This document shows, piece by piece, positions 36,066 through 45,543 of a stretch of 64,000 nucleotides of DNA (position 1 is its first letter; the number at the start of each line of letters is the position of its first letter). The notes beneath the pieces were generated by a model. The model made no database searches and was not told where the DNA came from. It saw nothing but the letters and a program-made list of their open reading frames with translations. The position numbers and the translations under genes were made by a program. The DNA lies in contig CAWCCQ010000002.1 in NCBI GenBank assembly GCA_963794215.1, forward strand, positions 434,001 through 498,000. Direction: 5' to 3'. The stretch comes from DATKRB01 sp963794215 (GTDB lineage: Bacteria > Actinomycetota > Acidimicrobiia > Acidimicrobiales > RAAP-2).

Positions 36066-36283
36066 GCGGCGCCGGACTTCGACACCCCAACCGACGTGCG
36101 CGACGGCGACACGCGCACGGCGACGCGGGTACTGCGACCCGCACGCGACGGCCTTGATCGGCGTCCTTCCCGGCTGGTGGCGTTCAGCCGGCGCAGACGC
36201 GGTGGGCGGCCTAGCCTCGGGGCCGCGCACCCACGATGCACGGCCCGGGCCCTGCGCCGCCCGCGGTCTCTTGGAGGGGGAAC

Positions 36284-37045
36284 ATGGAACCACGGGGCAG
36301 GGTGGCGGTCGTCACCGGGGCGGCCAGCGGCATCGGGTTGGGTGTGGCCGAGGCCCTCGCCCTTGAGGGGGCGCGTCTGGTCCTGGCCGACCGCGACGAA
36401 CGTCGGCTGACCTTCCACGCCGATCGGCTCAGGTCCGAGGGTACCGACGTGGTCGCCGTGCCCACCGACGTCGCCGTGGCGTCTTCGGTCGACGCGCTGG
36501 CCGCTCGCTGCCTCGAGGCCTTCGGGGGCGTGCACCTCGTCTGCAACAACGCCGGCGTGATCGCCACCGGGCGCAGCTGGGAGATCCCGCTCGACGCGTG
36601 GGACCACGTCCTGGGCGTGAACCTCTGGGGCGTCATCCACGGGCTACGCGCCTTCGTCCCACTGCTACTGGCCACCCAAGGACCCGGGCACATCGTCAAT
36701 GTCGCGTCCATGGCAGCAGTGTGCCCGGTGCCGGGAATCGCTCCCTACAACGTGAGCAAGCATGGCGTCCTCGCGCTGTCCGAGACGTTGCAGGCCGAGC
36801 TAGACCAAGCCGGCGCAGACATCGGGGTGACCGTCGTCATGCCCGGCCGAGTGGCCACCGCACTCGGACAGCCCGTCGAGCGCGACGATCGCCCAGCGCG
36901 GGCCCCCGAACCCGGCGTCATGGGTCCCGACGAGGTCGGGCGCCTGATCGTGCAGGCCGTGCGCGAGGGTCGTCGTTTCCTGTTCACCCACGCCGAGCGG
37001 GTCGCCGAGGTGGAGCGCCGTTTCGCGGCGATCCTCAGCACCTGA
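36284..37045 (+). CDS. Short-chain dehydrogenase/reductase
   Basis: A 253-aa classical SDR with ATG 36284 behind GGAGGGGG. Cofactor loop TGAASGIG (residues about 11-18), NNAG at about 88, Ser in VNVASMAAV and YNVSK (YxxxK) are all intact. The Asp after strand 2 (LVLADRDERR) suggests NAD(H) preference. It is an alcohol/ketone oxidoreductase of unknown substrate at the border of the lipid-metabolism block, separated from the GH18 gene by 218 bp in which I see nothing. Confidence 0.88.
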   Translation: MEPRGRVAVVTGAASGIGLGVAEALALEGARLVLADRDERRLTFHADRLRSEGTDVVAVPTDVAVASSVDALAARCLEAFGGVHLVCNNAGVIATGRSWEIPLDAWDHVLGVNLWGVIHGLRAFVPLLLATQGPGHIVNVASMAAVCPVPGIAPYNVSKHGVLALSETLQAELDQAGADIGVTVVMPGRVATALGQPVERDDRPARAPEPGVMGPDEVGRLIVQAVREGRRFLFTHAERVAEVERRFAAILST

Positions 37046-37061
37046 TCCTCGGGGCGGACGC

Positions 37062-39153
37062 TCAGAACCCGTCGGTCATGAACACCACCGCGTCAGCCAC
37101 CACGCAACCCTCGCCGGCGTCGTGCACGAAAACCGGGTTCAGATCGACGCTCAGGACCCCAGCCGTCGGGTCGTCGATGAGCCGGCCCAGGGCGACTGCA
37201 GCCTGCGCGTAGGCGACCGTGTCCATCGGCGGCTCGCCCCGGGTGCCCCCTAGCAACGGGGCGATCCGAAGCCCCTCCAGCGCGCCGAGCACGTCGGGGA
37301 CGCTGAGCGGGTGCACGAGGACGGCGACGTCGGGCATGGCCTCGACGTAGACGCCCCCGTCGCCGACGACCACGACGGTCCCGAACGTGGGATCGTGCCG
37401 GGCGCCGAGCAACAGCTCGCGCCGACCCGCGGCCTGGCGGGCCACGATCACCCCGCTCGCCGGCTCACCGACCCCCGACAGCTCGGCGAGGATCGCGACG
37501 AACGCCTCGATCACGGCGTCGGTCGAGACCAGTCCGAGACGCACCAGGCCGAGCTCGGACTTGTGGCTGACCGCCGCGCTACACCCTTTGAGCACGACCG
37601 GCGAGCCTGGCGCGCCGCCCAGGGCGTCGAAGGCCTCGACGGCCTCCCCGGGGGTCCGACACAGGCGGTGCTGGACCACGGGAAGGCCGAGCTGGCCGAC
37701 CAGGGCCAGGCTGGCGGCTTCGTCGAGCATGCGACCGAGCGGCCGGGCGGAGACGGTGGTAACCGGCGGGTCCCGGCGTGACGCCTCGGCCTGGCGGGCC
37801 CGCTGGCCGAAATAGGACCCCAACGCGGCGATCGCCTCGGTTTCGGTCGGGAACAGGGGAAGTCCTTGAGCGACGAACGGCGCGGTGATCCGTTCGGGCA
37901 TCGGGCACGAGACGACCACGGGACGATGGCGGGCGACCTCGTGCAGGTCTGCGGCGATCGTCTCGAGGTCGTAGCCCCGTCCGGCAATGGGCAGCGCCAG
38001 GTGGAAGCCGTCCACCGACTGGTCGGCGGCCAATGGCGTCAGCACGTTGGTGAACAGGCCGGCGTTGCCGATGAGCGCCGTGGTCAGATCGATCGGGTTC
38101 GTCGTGGTGGCGAACGAGGGCAACACCGCGTCGAGTGCCTCGACGGTCGCCGGCGCGAGGGGCGTCAGCTCGAGACCCCACCCCTCGGCGGCGTCTGCGC
38201 ACTGGACGCACGAGGCGCCCGAGTTGCTCATGACCACTGCTCGGCGGCCCCGCGGACGCCACGGGCGCAGGTGGAGGTCCACCGTGCGCACCAGGTCGTC
38301 CACGTCCCGGGCCCGCCAGATGCCGTGCCGCTCGAAGAAGGCGTCGACGACCCGGTCCTCGCTGGCGAGCGCACCAGTATGCGACCGGGCCGCAGCCGCC
38401 CCGGCGGGCGTACGACCGGCCTTGAGCGCAACCACCGGAAGCCCGCGCGCACGGGCCACCCGTCCGAGCTCGGCCAGCGCCGCCGAATCCTTGACGTCCT
38501 CGAGGTAGAGCAAGAGCAGTTCGACGCCGGGGTCCGAGGCCACCACCGCCGCCAGTTCGGCCACGGTCACGTCGCAGTCGTTACCGGTGGCGTGCAGCTG
38601 ACGCACGCCGATCCCCCGCGCGCTCAGCAGGACGTAGGGCTCGACGGCCATCGACCCCGACTGGCTGACGACAGCGACGGGACCTTCGTTGGGTCGGACC
38701 TCGAGCAGCGCCGTGGTGAAGGTGAGTACCGTGCCGGTTGCGAAATTGGCGACCCCCATCGAATTGGGTCCGATGATGCGCATCCCGGCCGCCGCGGCCG
38801 CTGATCGCATATGGTGCTCGACCGCTCGGCCTTCCTCGCTCGCCTCGGCGAACCCCGACGTCATCACCACGGCGACCTCGGTACCGGCGGCCGCCAGGTC
38901 CTCGACCGCCCGCAACGCTCCGGCGCCCGGCACCACTACCACGCCAACCTGGGGCACCTCGGGGAGCGAGGTGACATCGGGGTAGCAGGCCAGGCCCTGG
39001 ACCTCGTCCCGGCCGGGATTGACGGGGAGTACCCGACCTCGGTAGCCGTACAAGTCGAGCAACACCAACGGGCGCCCGCCGATCTTGTCGGGATTGTCCG
39101 ACGCGCCGACGATGGCCACGGATTCTCGGATCGAGCACGGAACGAAGGCTCAC
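37062..39153 (-). CDS. ADP-forming acyl-CoA synthetase (CoA-binding plus ATP-grasp), one frameshift near the N terminus
   Basis: About 697 aa when read from GTG 39153: MSLRSVLDPR then, after one extra A near 39127, SVAIVGASDNPDKIGGRPLV. Without this correction the start would fall inside the CoA-binding motif. Domains in order: CoA-binding Rossmann (VAIVGASD), succinyl-CoA-synthetase-like (IGPNSMGV, SQSGSMA, and the phospho-His region ARSHTGALASED) and a C-terminal ATP-grasp (VVLKGCSAAVSHKSELGLVR, DLNPVFV). These enzymes make acyl-CoA from acid, ATP and CoA. Divergent from the enoyl-CoA hydratase gene, consistent with acyl-chain catabolism. Confidence 0.88.
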
Positions 39154-39225
39154 GGGAGAACTGTTCTAGCCGACGAGGCACCCGCGAGCACCGACGACCA
39201 GACGCGGATCGGCAATGATGACGCC

Positions 39226-39988
39226 ATGATCGACTTCGAGGTGCAGGGTCGCACGGCGGTCATCACCATCAACCGCCCCGAGGCGCGCAACGCGGTGGAT
39301 GGGGAGGTGGCGAGGGGCCTCGAGGCGGCGATCGACCGCTTCGAGGCCGACGATGAGCTCTGGACCGCAGTGCTCACCGGGGCCGGCAACGTGTTCAGCG
39401 CCGGTGCCGACCTCAAGCTCTTCGCTGAGCGCCGGGACGCCGAGATGTTCACCGAGCGCGGGAACTTCGGCGGTTTCGTGCGCCTCGAGCGGACCAAGCC
39501 CGTTATCGCCGCCGTCGACGGGCCGGCTCTCGGGGGCGGGTGCGAGCTGGCCCTGGCCTGCGACCTCATCGTCGCCTCGACGGCTGCCCGGTTCGGGCAA
39601 CCCGAGGTGAAGCGGTCGCTCGTGGCCGCGGCGGGCGGACTCGTCCGCCTGCCGCGCGTCCTACCGGCCCGGCTGGCCACCTACCTCTTGCTCACCGGGG
39701 ACCCGCTCGACGCGCAGCGCGCGCTACGACTTCGGGATGGTAAGCGAGCTGACCGAGCCCGGCGGGGCGCTCGCCGGCGCGCTCGCCCTGGCCGAACGAA
39801 TCAACGCGAACGCGCCGTTGGCCGTGCGTCGCACCCTGCGGATCATCCACGACGGCCCGGACCAAACCTTTGCCGAGACGTTCAAGCAAGGTCGGATCGC
39901 CATCCGCGAGCTGGCAGCGACCGAGGACTACACCGAGGGACCGCGCGCGTTCGTCGAGAAGCGCTCGCCCGTCTGGAAGGGTCGTTGA
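39226..39988 (+). CDS. Enoyl-CoA hydratase/isomerase (crotonase family), one frameshift
   Basis: It starts MIDFEVQGRTAVITINRPEA at ATG 39226 and reads 253 aa if one extra base near 39730 is removed (DAQRA then YDFGMVSELTEPGG). Crotonase features: NVFSAGADLKLF (oxyanion loop) and PALGGGCELALACD (second oxyanion Gly), with Glu in GQPEVKRSLV. It hydrates enoyl-CoA or acts as an isomerase in beta-oxidation-like pathways. The stop TGA overlaps the TTG of the thiolase-like gene (TTGA), so the two are coupled. The frame restored after the shift ends exactly at that junction, which supports an assembly error. Confidence 0.87.
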
Positions 39989-41481
39989 CCCTCGACCCCC
40001 GACAACCCGTGCTGGTCGGGGTCGGCCAGGTCACCTACCGCGAGGGTGACGCGCCCGAGCCCGTGGACCTGTTGGCCGAGGCGGTCCGCCGGGCGGCCGA
40101 CGACTGTCGCGCTGCGTCGGGCGGCGCCCAGCGCGTGCTCGACGCGGTCGGCTCGGTCCGGGTGGTGAACATCGTGTCGCGGCGTTACCCCGATCCGGGG
40201 CGCTTGGTCGCCCAACGGCTCGGCCTCACACCCACCCACACGATGTACACCACGGGTGGCGGCCAGACCCCACACCAGCTCGTCGACCGGGCGTGCGACG
40301 ACATCGCAGCGGGCCGGGTCGACGCGGTGATGATCGGCGGCGCCGAGTCGTGGCGAACGCGCAGCGCCATCAAGCGGAGGGGCGAGGCCTCTACGTGGAG
40401 CACCCAGCCATCTGACGTGCGGCCGAGCCAGGTCTTCGGCGACCCGCTCGAGATGTCGAGCCCCGAGGAGTCCGCGCTCGGGCTCACCGATCCGCTCCAG
40501 GCGTACCCGCTGTTCGAACAAGCGCTCCGGGTTCGTCACGGCCGCAGCCTCGATGAGCAGGTCGCCGTGGCCAGTGCGCTGTGGGCCCGCTGCAGCCAGA
40601 TCGCCCGACACAACGAATTCGCGGCCATCCGCACCCCACGCACCGCCGAAGCCATCGGCACCCCGAGTCCCGACAACCGAATGGTCGCCTTCCCGTACAC
40701 CAAGCTGATGAGCTCGAACGCGACCGTGGACCAAGCCGGCGCGCTGCTCATGTGCTCGGCCGAACAGGCCGATGCCTTCGGCGTGCCACGCGATCGCTGG
40801 GTCTTTCTCCACGGCGCCGGCGAAGCCCAGGACGTTCCGTTCCTCACTGAGCGCCACGACTTGGCCAGCTCTCCGGCCATCGCGGCCGCCGGGAGCTGCG
40901 CGTTCGCTTTGGCCGGTGTCGGCCTCGACGATCTCGCACACATCGACCTGTACTCGTGCTTCCCATCTGCGGTGGAGGTCGCTGCCGAGGCCTTGGGCCT
41001 CCCGCTCGTCGGGCGCGACTTGTCGGTCACCGGCGGCCTGACCTTCGCCGGCGGTCCGTGGAACGAGTACGTCGTCCACTCGATCGCCACCATGGCCGGT
41101 GTCTTGCGCAACGACCCCGACGCCATGGGCCTGGTGTCGGCCAACGGTGGATTCCTGACCAAGCACGTGGTCGGCGTGTGGTCGTGCCGGCCGCCGGTGG
41201 CCGGTAGCCGGTGGCGGTCGGTCCAACCCGAGCTCGACGCCTCGGTACCTCGGCGCGCTGGCGCCCCCCACCACGTTGGCAGCGCCCGGCTCGAGACCTA
41301 CACCGTCCTCCACGATCGCGAGGGGGCCCCCGAGCGCGCCTGGGCGTTCGCTCTCACCGACGACGGAGGCCGGACGCTGGGCGTCGCCGACGACCACGAC
41401 CTGCTGGTGACCCTCGAGCGCGAGGACGTCCTCGGTGCTCGCGTCGAGCTCGCCGACGGGTCGCTGCTCGGCCTTGCCTGA
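39985..41481 (+). CDS. Thiolase-like protein (acetyl-CoA acetyltransferase/SCP-X type)
   Basis: A 498-aa protein starting at TTG 39985 (LTLDPRQPVLVGVGQVTYRE) with GGAAGG upstream, overlapping the hydratase stop. It has the thiolase fold with MIGGAES, SYxx-type HGAGEAQD, FALAGVGLDDLAHIDLYSCF and GLVSANGGFLTKHVVGVW. The position of the usual nucleophilic Cys reads TTGGGQTPHQL, typical of a divergent actinobacterial thiolase group whose chemistry is unclear. A C-terminal extension from about 415 resembles an OB-fold-like domain. Probably acts with the hydratase in side-chain or fatty acid breakdown. Confidence 0.85.
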   Translation: MTLDPRQPVLVGVGQVTYREGDAPEPVDLLAEAVRRAADDCRAASGGAQRVLDAVGSVRVVNIVSRRYPDPGRLVAQRLGLTPTHTMYTTGGGQTPHQLVDRACDDIAAGRVDAVMIGGAESWRTRSAIKRRGEASTWSTQPSDVRPSQVFGDPLEMSSPEESALGLTDPLQAYPLFEQALRVRHGRSLDEQVAVASALWARCSQIARHNEFAAIRTPRTAEAIGTPSPDNRMVAFPYTKLMSSNATVDQAGALLMCSAEQADAFGVPRDRWVFLHGAGEAQDVPFLTERHDLASSPAIAAAGSCAFALAGVGLDDLAHIDLYSCFPSAVEVAAEALGLPLVGRDLSVTGGLTFAGGPWNEYVVHSIATMAGVLRNDPDAMGLVSANGGFLTKHVVGVWSCRPPVAGSRWRSVQPELDASVPRRAGAPHHVGSARLETYTVLHDREGAPERAWAFALTDDGGRTLGVADDHDLLVTLEREDVLGARVELADGSLLGLA

Positions 41482-41497
41482 CCGGTCCGGGTCACGT

Positions 41498-43096
41498 TCA
41501 TCCCTGCGCGGCGCGGCGTTGCCAATCGCTGCGGTCGACCTTGCCGTTGGCCTGTCGCTCGAGCGACGGCACCACGATCAGGCGTCGAGGTGCCTTGTAC
41601 CCGGCGAGACGCTCTCGGGCCACCACGACGAGCTCGTCGAGCAGCGGGAGATACCCCGGCTCGGGTTCGACCACCGCACACACCGCCTCGCCGAACCGAT
41701 CGTCGGGCACGCCCACCACCACCACGTCGCGCACCGAGGGGTGGGCCTTGAGCGCCTCTTCGACCTCTTCGGGGAACACCTTCTCGCCCCCGGTGTTGAT
41801 GGTGCCCGAGCCCCGGCCGAGCAGGGTGATGGTGCCGTCGGCCGCGACCGTGGCCCAATCGCCCGGCACCACCCATCGCTGACCGTCGATGATACGGACG
41901 GTCGTCGCCGTCTTGGCCTCGTCCTTGTAATAGCCAAGCGACGCGGGACCTCGGCGGGCCACCAGGCCTCGCTCGGCCGATCCAGGCCCTACTGGCGAGC
42001 CGTCGTCACGCAGCACCCGGGTGTCGTCGGTGATCGTGAACCGGGCGGTGACCGCTGCCTCGCCCGGTCGAGTCACCGACGCTGCGATACCAGGGACCTC
42101 CGACGAACCCAGAGTGTCGACCAGCAGCGCCCGGGGCAGGTAGGCGGAAAGCCGCTCTTTGACCGGCGCCGACCACATCGCCCCGGTCGAGGACAACACC
42201 CGGACGACCGCCAGGTTCCACCGGTCCGGTTCGCCGTCGAGCGCGTCGAGCATCGGCTTGCCGTGTACGTCGCCCACGATCACCACCGACGCGGCCTGCT
42301 CTCGCACCACGGTGTCGAGGAGCTCGTAGGCGGCGAAGCGACGGCCCTCGAGGAGCACGATCGACCCGCCGCAACCCCAGGCGGCGAAGCTCGTCATCGA
42401 CCCAGTGCCGTGCATGAGCGGCGGGGCGGGGAGATGCACCGGACCGGGGCTGACCAACAACGCGGCCACGTCCTCGTAGCGAGCGTCGGGCGGATAGCGG
42501 AGCTTGGCGGTGCGGTTGCCCACGAGGAATAGGTCCTCTTGGCGCCACATGACACCCTTGGGCAGCCCCGTCGTCCCGCCGGTGTAGACGAGGTACAGGT
42601 CGTCGGGGGTGACTCCCCAACGGGCGCGGAATCGGCGGGCCGGAGGCGCCGCGGCCGCGCCCTCGTAGGGGGAGGCCCACGCCGGGCACGGGCCCGACCC
42701 GTCGTCGACCCACAACCAGGTTCGCACTGTGGGCACCCGCGAGCGGACGCGCTCGCAGGACTCGGTGAAGGACCCGTGGAACACCACCGCCGCCACATCC
42801 GCGTTGTCCCACAAGTAGGCGAGCTCGTCGTCTACGTACCGGTAGTTCGTGTTGACCGGCACCAGCGAGGCCTTGAAACAGGCGAACACGCTCTCGAGGT
42901 ACTCGGGACAGTTGTACAGGTACTGCGCCACCTTGTCCTGACGACCGAGCCCATCGGCGACGAGTGCCGAGGCCACCCCGTCGGCACGACGGTCGACCTC
43001 GCGCCAGGTGAGGCGGCGCGTCCCCTGCACCAGCGCCGGTGCGTCAGGGAGGGCGTCGGCGACCGTCTCCCACAGCTCCCCGTACGTCCAGCCCAC
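41498..43096 (-). CDS. AMP-forming acyl-CoA ligase
   Basis: A 532-aa ANL-superfamily enzyme from GTG 43096 (VGWTYGELWETVADALPDAP). It has the phosphate loop YTGGTTGLPKGVM, the A5 region LGSSEVPG, the A7 motif PGDWATVAADGTITLLGRG, and the A10 Lys in RQANGKVDRSDW. It activates a carboxylic acid (fatty or steroid-type side chain) as acyl-AMP, then acyl-CoA. An in-frame ATG at 43165 would add 23 residues of poor quality, so GTG was chosen. It lies convergent to the thiolase gene, 16 bp away. Confidence 0.92.
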   Translation of the reverse strand: MGWTYGELWETVADALPDAPALVQGTRRLTWREVDRRADGVASALVADGLGRQDKVAQYLYNCPEYLESVFACFKASLVPVNTNYRYVDDELAYLWDNADVAAVVFHGSFTESCERVRSRVPTVRTWLWVDDGSGPCPAWASPYEGAAAAPPARRFRARWGVTPDDLYLVYTGGTTGLPKGVMWRQEDLFLVGNRTAKLRYPPDARYEDVAALLVSPGPVHLPAPPLMHGTGSMTSFAAWGCGGSIVLLEGRRFAAYELLDTVVREQAASVVIVGDVHGKPMLDALDGEPDRWNLAVVRVLSSTGAMWSAPVKERLSAYLPRALLVDTLGSSEVPGIAASVTRPGEAAVTARFTITDDTRVLRDDGSPVGPGSAERGLVARRGPASLGYYKDEAKTATTVRIIDGQRWVVPGDWATVAADGTITLLGRGSGTINTGGEKVFPEEVEEALKAHPSVRDVVVVGVPDDRFGEAVCAVVEPEPGYLPLLDELVVVARERLAGYKAPRRLIVVPSLERQANGKVDRSDWQRRAAQG

Positions 43097-43179
43097 GGGC
43101 GCGACGCTATTCGATCGCCGAATGATCCCGCCGGGTCTCAGCGTGGCAACCGCTGAGGCCGCCATCTAGTGTGCGGCGC

Positions 43180-43803
43180 ATGCCACTGCCCCTCACGCCA
43201 GACGAGCTGCTGTCGAGCACCCGCGCCGTCCGCCGGCGTCTCGACCTCGAGCGCCCGGTCGAGCGCGAGGTCCTGCTCGAATGCCTCGATCTCGCGGTCC
43301 AGGCGCCGTCGGGATCCAACAGCCAACGCTGGCATTGGGTCTTCGTGACCGACGAAGCCAAGCGGGCCAAGCTTGCCGAGATCTACAACCGGGTGTTCGC
43401 CACTGCCTACTCCCCCGACACGTTGGGCGCCATGGACGAGGACGGCAAGCGGGTGTGGTCATCAGCGCAGTACCTGGCCGAGCACCTCCACGAGGTTCCC
43501 GTGCTCCTCGTCCCCTGCCAGTGGACGAGGCCCGCCGCGGGGACCGGCAACCAAGCGGGCTACTGGGGCTCCATCCTTCCCGCGTTGTGGAGCTTCATGC
43601 TCGCCGCCCGCAGCCGCGGCCTCGGAACGGTCTTGACCACGATGCACCTGGCCTATGAGGACGAAGCGGCCGAGGTGCTCGGGATACCTTACGAGCGCTG
43701 CGCCCAAGCCGGTCTGATTCCGGTCGCCTACACGGTGGGCACCGATTTCAAGCCCGGGCCCCGCAAGCCGCTCGAGGAGATCGTCCACTGGGACGAGTGG
43801 TGA
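43180..43803 (+). CDS. Nitroreductase-family oxidoreductase
   Basis: A 207-aa flavin enzyme. TRAVRRRLDLERPVEREVLL and QAPSGSNSQRWHWVFVTD form the FMN-binding N terminus; YWGSILPALWSFMLAARSRG and GTVLTTMHLAYEDEAAEVLG complete the fold. It reduces nitro, quinone or enone groups with NAD(P)H. A paralogue of the same layout lies at 56127. ATG 43180 was chosen; a GTG nine bases upstream is possible. No flanking regulator is seen. Confidence 0.9.
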   Translation: MPLPLTPDELLSSTRAVRRRLDLERPVEREVLLECLDLAVQAPSGSNSQRWHWVFVTDEAKRAKLAEIYNRVFATAYSPDTLGAMDEDGKRVWSSAQYLAEHLHEVPVLLVPCQWTRPAAGTGNQAGYWGSILPALWSFMLAARSRGLGTVLTTMHLAYEDEAAEVLGIPYERCAQAGLIPVAYTVGTDFKPGPRKPLEEIVHWDEW

Positions 43804-43848
43804 GCGGTGCTCGCCGGTGCGCGGCGATGGCCGGATCGCCGCCTGCGA

Positions 43849-44649
43849 TCACTGCATGAACATGCCGCCGTCGACCACGAGAACCTGACCGGTCGCGTAC
43901 CGTGACGCGATGAGGCCGAGCACGGCGTCGGCGACGTCGTCGGGTTGGCCCAGGCGAGCCAGTGGTGATGTGTCGAGCACCTGGCGACGCAGGTCCTCGA
44001 ATTGGGCGCCCGACGACCAGGGTGTCTCGATCAGCCCCGGGGCGACGGCGTTCACCCGGATCTCGGGACCGAGCACCTTCGCGAGCAGCACCGTCAAGTG
44101 GTTCAACGCCGCCTTGGACACCGCGTAGGGGATGCTGCTACCCGTCGGGCGGCTTCCGGCGCGCGACGAGATGTTGACGATCACGCCGTCGCCCGTGGCT
44201 CGGAGGTGCCCAACCGCCGCCCGCACGACGTGGAACGGGCCGCGCACGTTCACCCCCAGGATCCGTTGCCAGATCTGGTCGTCTGCCGCCTCGAGATCGC
44301 CGTGAGGGATGATTGCGGTCGTGCCCGCACTGTTCACCACGATGTCCAACCGCCCGTAGCGCAGCACCGACTGGGCGACGAGGTGGCGGGCCGCGGCGTC
44401 GTCGGCGACGTCGGCTTGGACGTAGAGCCCGCCAATCTCCTTCGCCAGGGCTTCACCGACATGCACTGATCGGGCCGAGTTGACGACGACACTCGCACCG
44501 TTGTCCGCGAGGGCGCGCGCCACCCCGGCGCCGATACCGCTCGATGATCCGGTGACGAGCGCCACCCGTCCGGCCAGGGTGCTGAGATGGAGCCGACGAT
44601 CCGCGCCCGACCTCGAGGGTTCTCCCTTCGGTTGCGCTGGCTCCATCAT
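43849..44649 (-). CDS. Short-chain dehydrogenase/reductase
   Basis: A 266-aa classical SDR starting MMEPAQPKG at 44649. After a polar N-terminal extension of about 25 residues it has VTGSSSGIG, NSAGTT, the catalytic Ser in IVNISSRAGS and YAVSK, then PGLIETPW and the usual C-terminal GQVLVVDGG. It resembles glucose/3-oxoacyl reductases of the FabG type. Divergent from the next SDR gene, with about 100 bp between starts. Confidence 0.87.
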   Translation of the reverse strand: MMEPAQPKGEPSRSGADRRLHLSTLAGRVALVTGSSSGIGAGVARALADNGASVVVNSARSVHVGEALAKEIGGLYVQADVADDAAARHLVAQSVLRYGRLDIVVNSAGTTAIIPHGDLEAADDQIWQRILGVNVRGPFHVVRAAVGHLRATGDGVIVNISSRAGSRPTGSSIPYAVSKAALNHLTVLLAKVLGPEIRVNAVAPGLIETPWSSGAQFEDLRRQVLDTSPLARLGQPDDVADAVLGLIASRYATGQVLVVDGGMFMQ

Positions 44650-44757
44650 TTCGCCACCCCCGCCTGACCCGCTACGACCCCTCCGGCACGAGCCGAGGGC
44701 GGTCGTGGCCGGGCACTCTATCGTTGCGGGATCGATCTGCAGAACAAAGTTGCCATC

Positions 44758-45537
44758 GTGACCGGTGCAAGCCGGGGCATCGGCCGCCAGCTCGCGCTCG
44801 AGCTGGCCCGTCGGGGCAGCCGGGTCGTCATCGCGGCGCGCACCGTCGAGCCCAAGCGTCGGCTTCCCGGAAGCATCGGCGTGACGCTCGAGGACATCGA
44901 GAGCTCCGGCGGCACCGCCATGGCGCTGCAGGTCGACGTCACCCGCAGCGACGATCTCGAGCGGCTCGTGTCGACCACCGTGGACACCTTCGGCCGGCTC
45001 GACGTGCTCGTGAACAACGCCGCCGATACCCAGGGCAGCGCGGCTCCGATTGAGGACTATCCCTACGACAGCTGGCTGCACCAGTTCGAGACCAACGTCC
45101 ACGCGCCCTTCAGGCTCATGGGGCTCGCTGTTCCCCATCTCCGCGCCGCGGGCGGAGGGGTCATCGTCAACGTGACCTCAGGGGCGGGCGACATGGTGAC
45201 GGCAGCGCCCGCACGCGCTGCAGCGGTTACCGGTAGCCCGATCAGGCTGGGCACCCTGCTTGGTTACGCCACCACCAAGGCAGCGCTGAACCGCCTCAGC
45301 AACGCCCTGGCTCCCGATCTGGTGGCCGCGCGGATCGCCGTCGTCTGCGTCGACCCAGGCTTCACCCGTACCGAGCTGGTGGACCTACTGGCAGAGCGGG
45401 GCTTCGTGGACAGCGAGGACGCGGCGCCCATGGACGTTCCGGTGCAGACCATCGTCGACGTGATCACCTCCAGCGACCCGATGGCCTTGACCGGTCAGGT
45501 CGTCCGGGCGCAGCCGTCACCCGACCGAGCGGGCTGA
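44758..45537 (+). CDS. Short-chain dehydrogenase/reductase
   Basis: A classical SDR of 259 aa from GTG 44758: TGASRGIG, NNAADTQG, Ser in IVNVTSGAGD and YATTK, DPGFTRTEL. Coding similarity clearly extends upstream in frame (LQNKVAIV before TGASRG, the first beta strand), back to a CTG at 44737; no ATG, GTG or TTG lies in that stretch. The true start may be CTG, or the original start codon may be altered by sequence error. Divergent from the SDR at 43849. Confidence 0.85.
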   Translation: MTGASRGIGRQLALELARRGSRVVIAARTVEPKRRLPGSIGVTLEDIESSGGTAMALQVDVTRSDDLERLVSTTVDTFGRLDVLVNNAADTQGSAAPIEDYPYDSWLHQFETNVHAPFRLMGLAVPHLRAAGGGVIVNVTSGAGDMVTAAPARAAAVTGSPIRLGTLLGYATTKAALNRLSNALAPDLVAARIAVVCVDPGFTRTELVDLLAERGFVDSEDAAPMDVPVQTIVDVITSSDPMALTGQVVRAQPSPDRAG

Positions 45538-45543
45538 GGACGC

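Noticed and set aside
39085..41481. Apparent 798-aa enoyl-CoA hydratase-thiolase fusion
   Set aside because: One extra base near 39730 merges the frames; the true hydratase frame stops at 39988 and overlaps the TTG of the thiolase-like gene.
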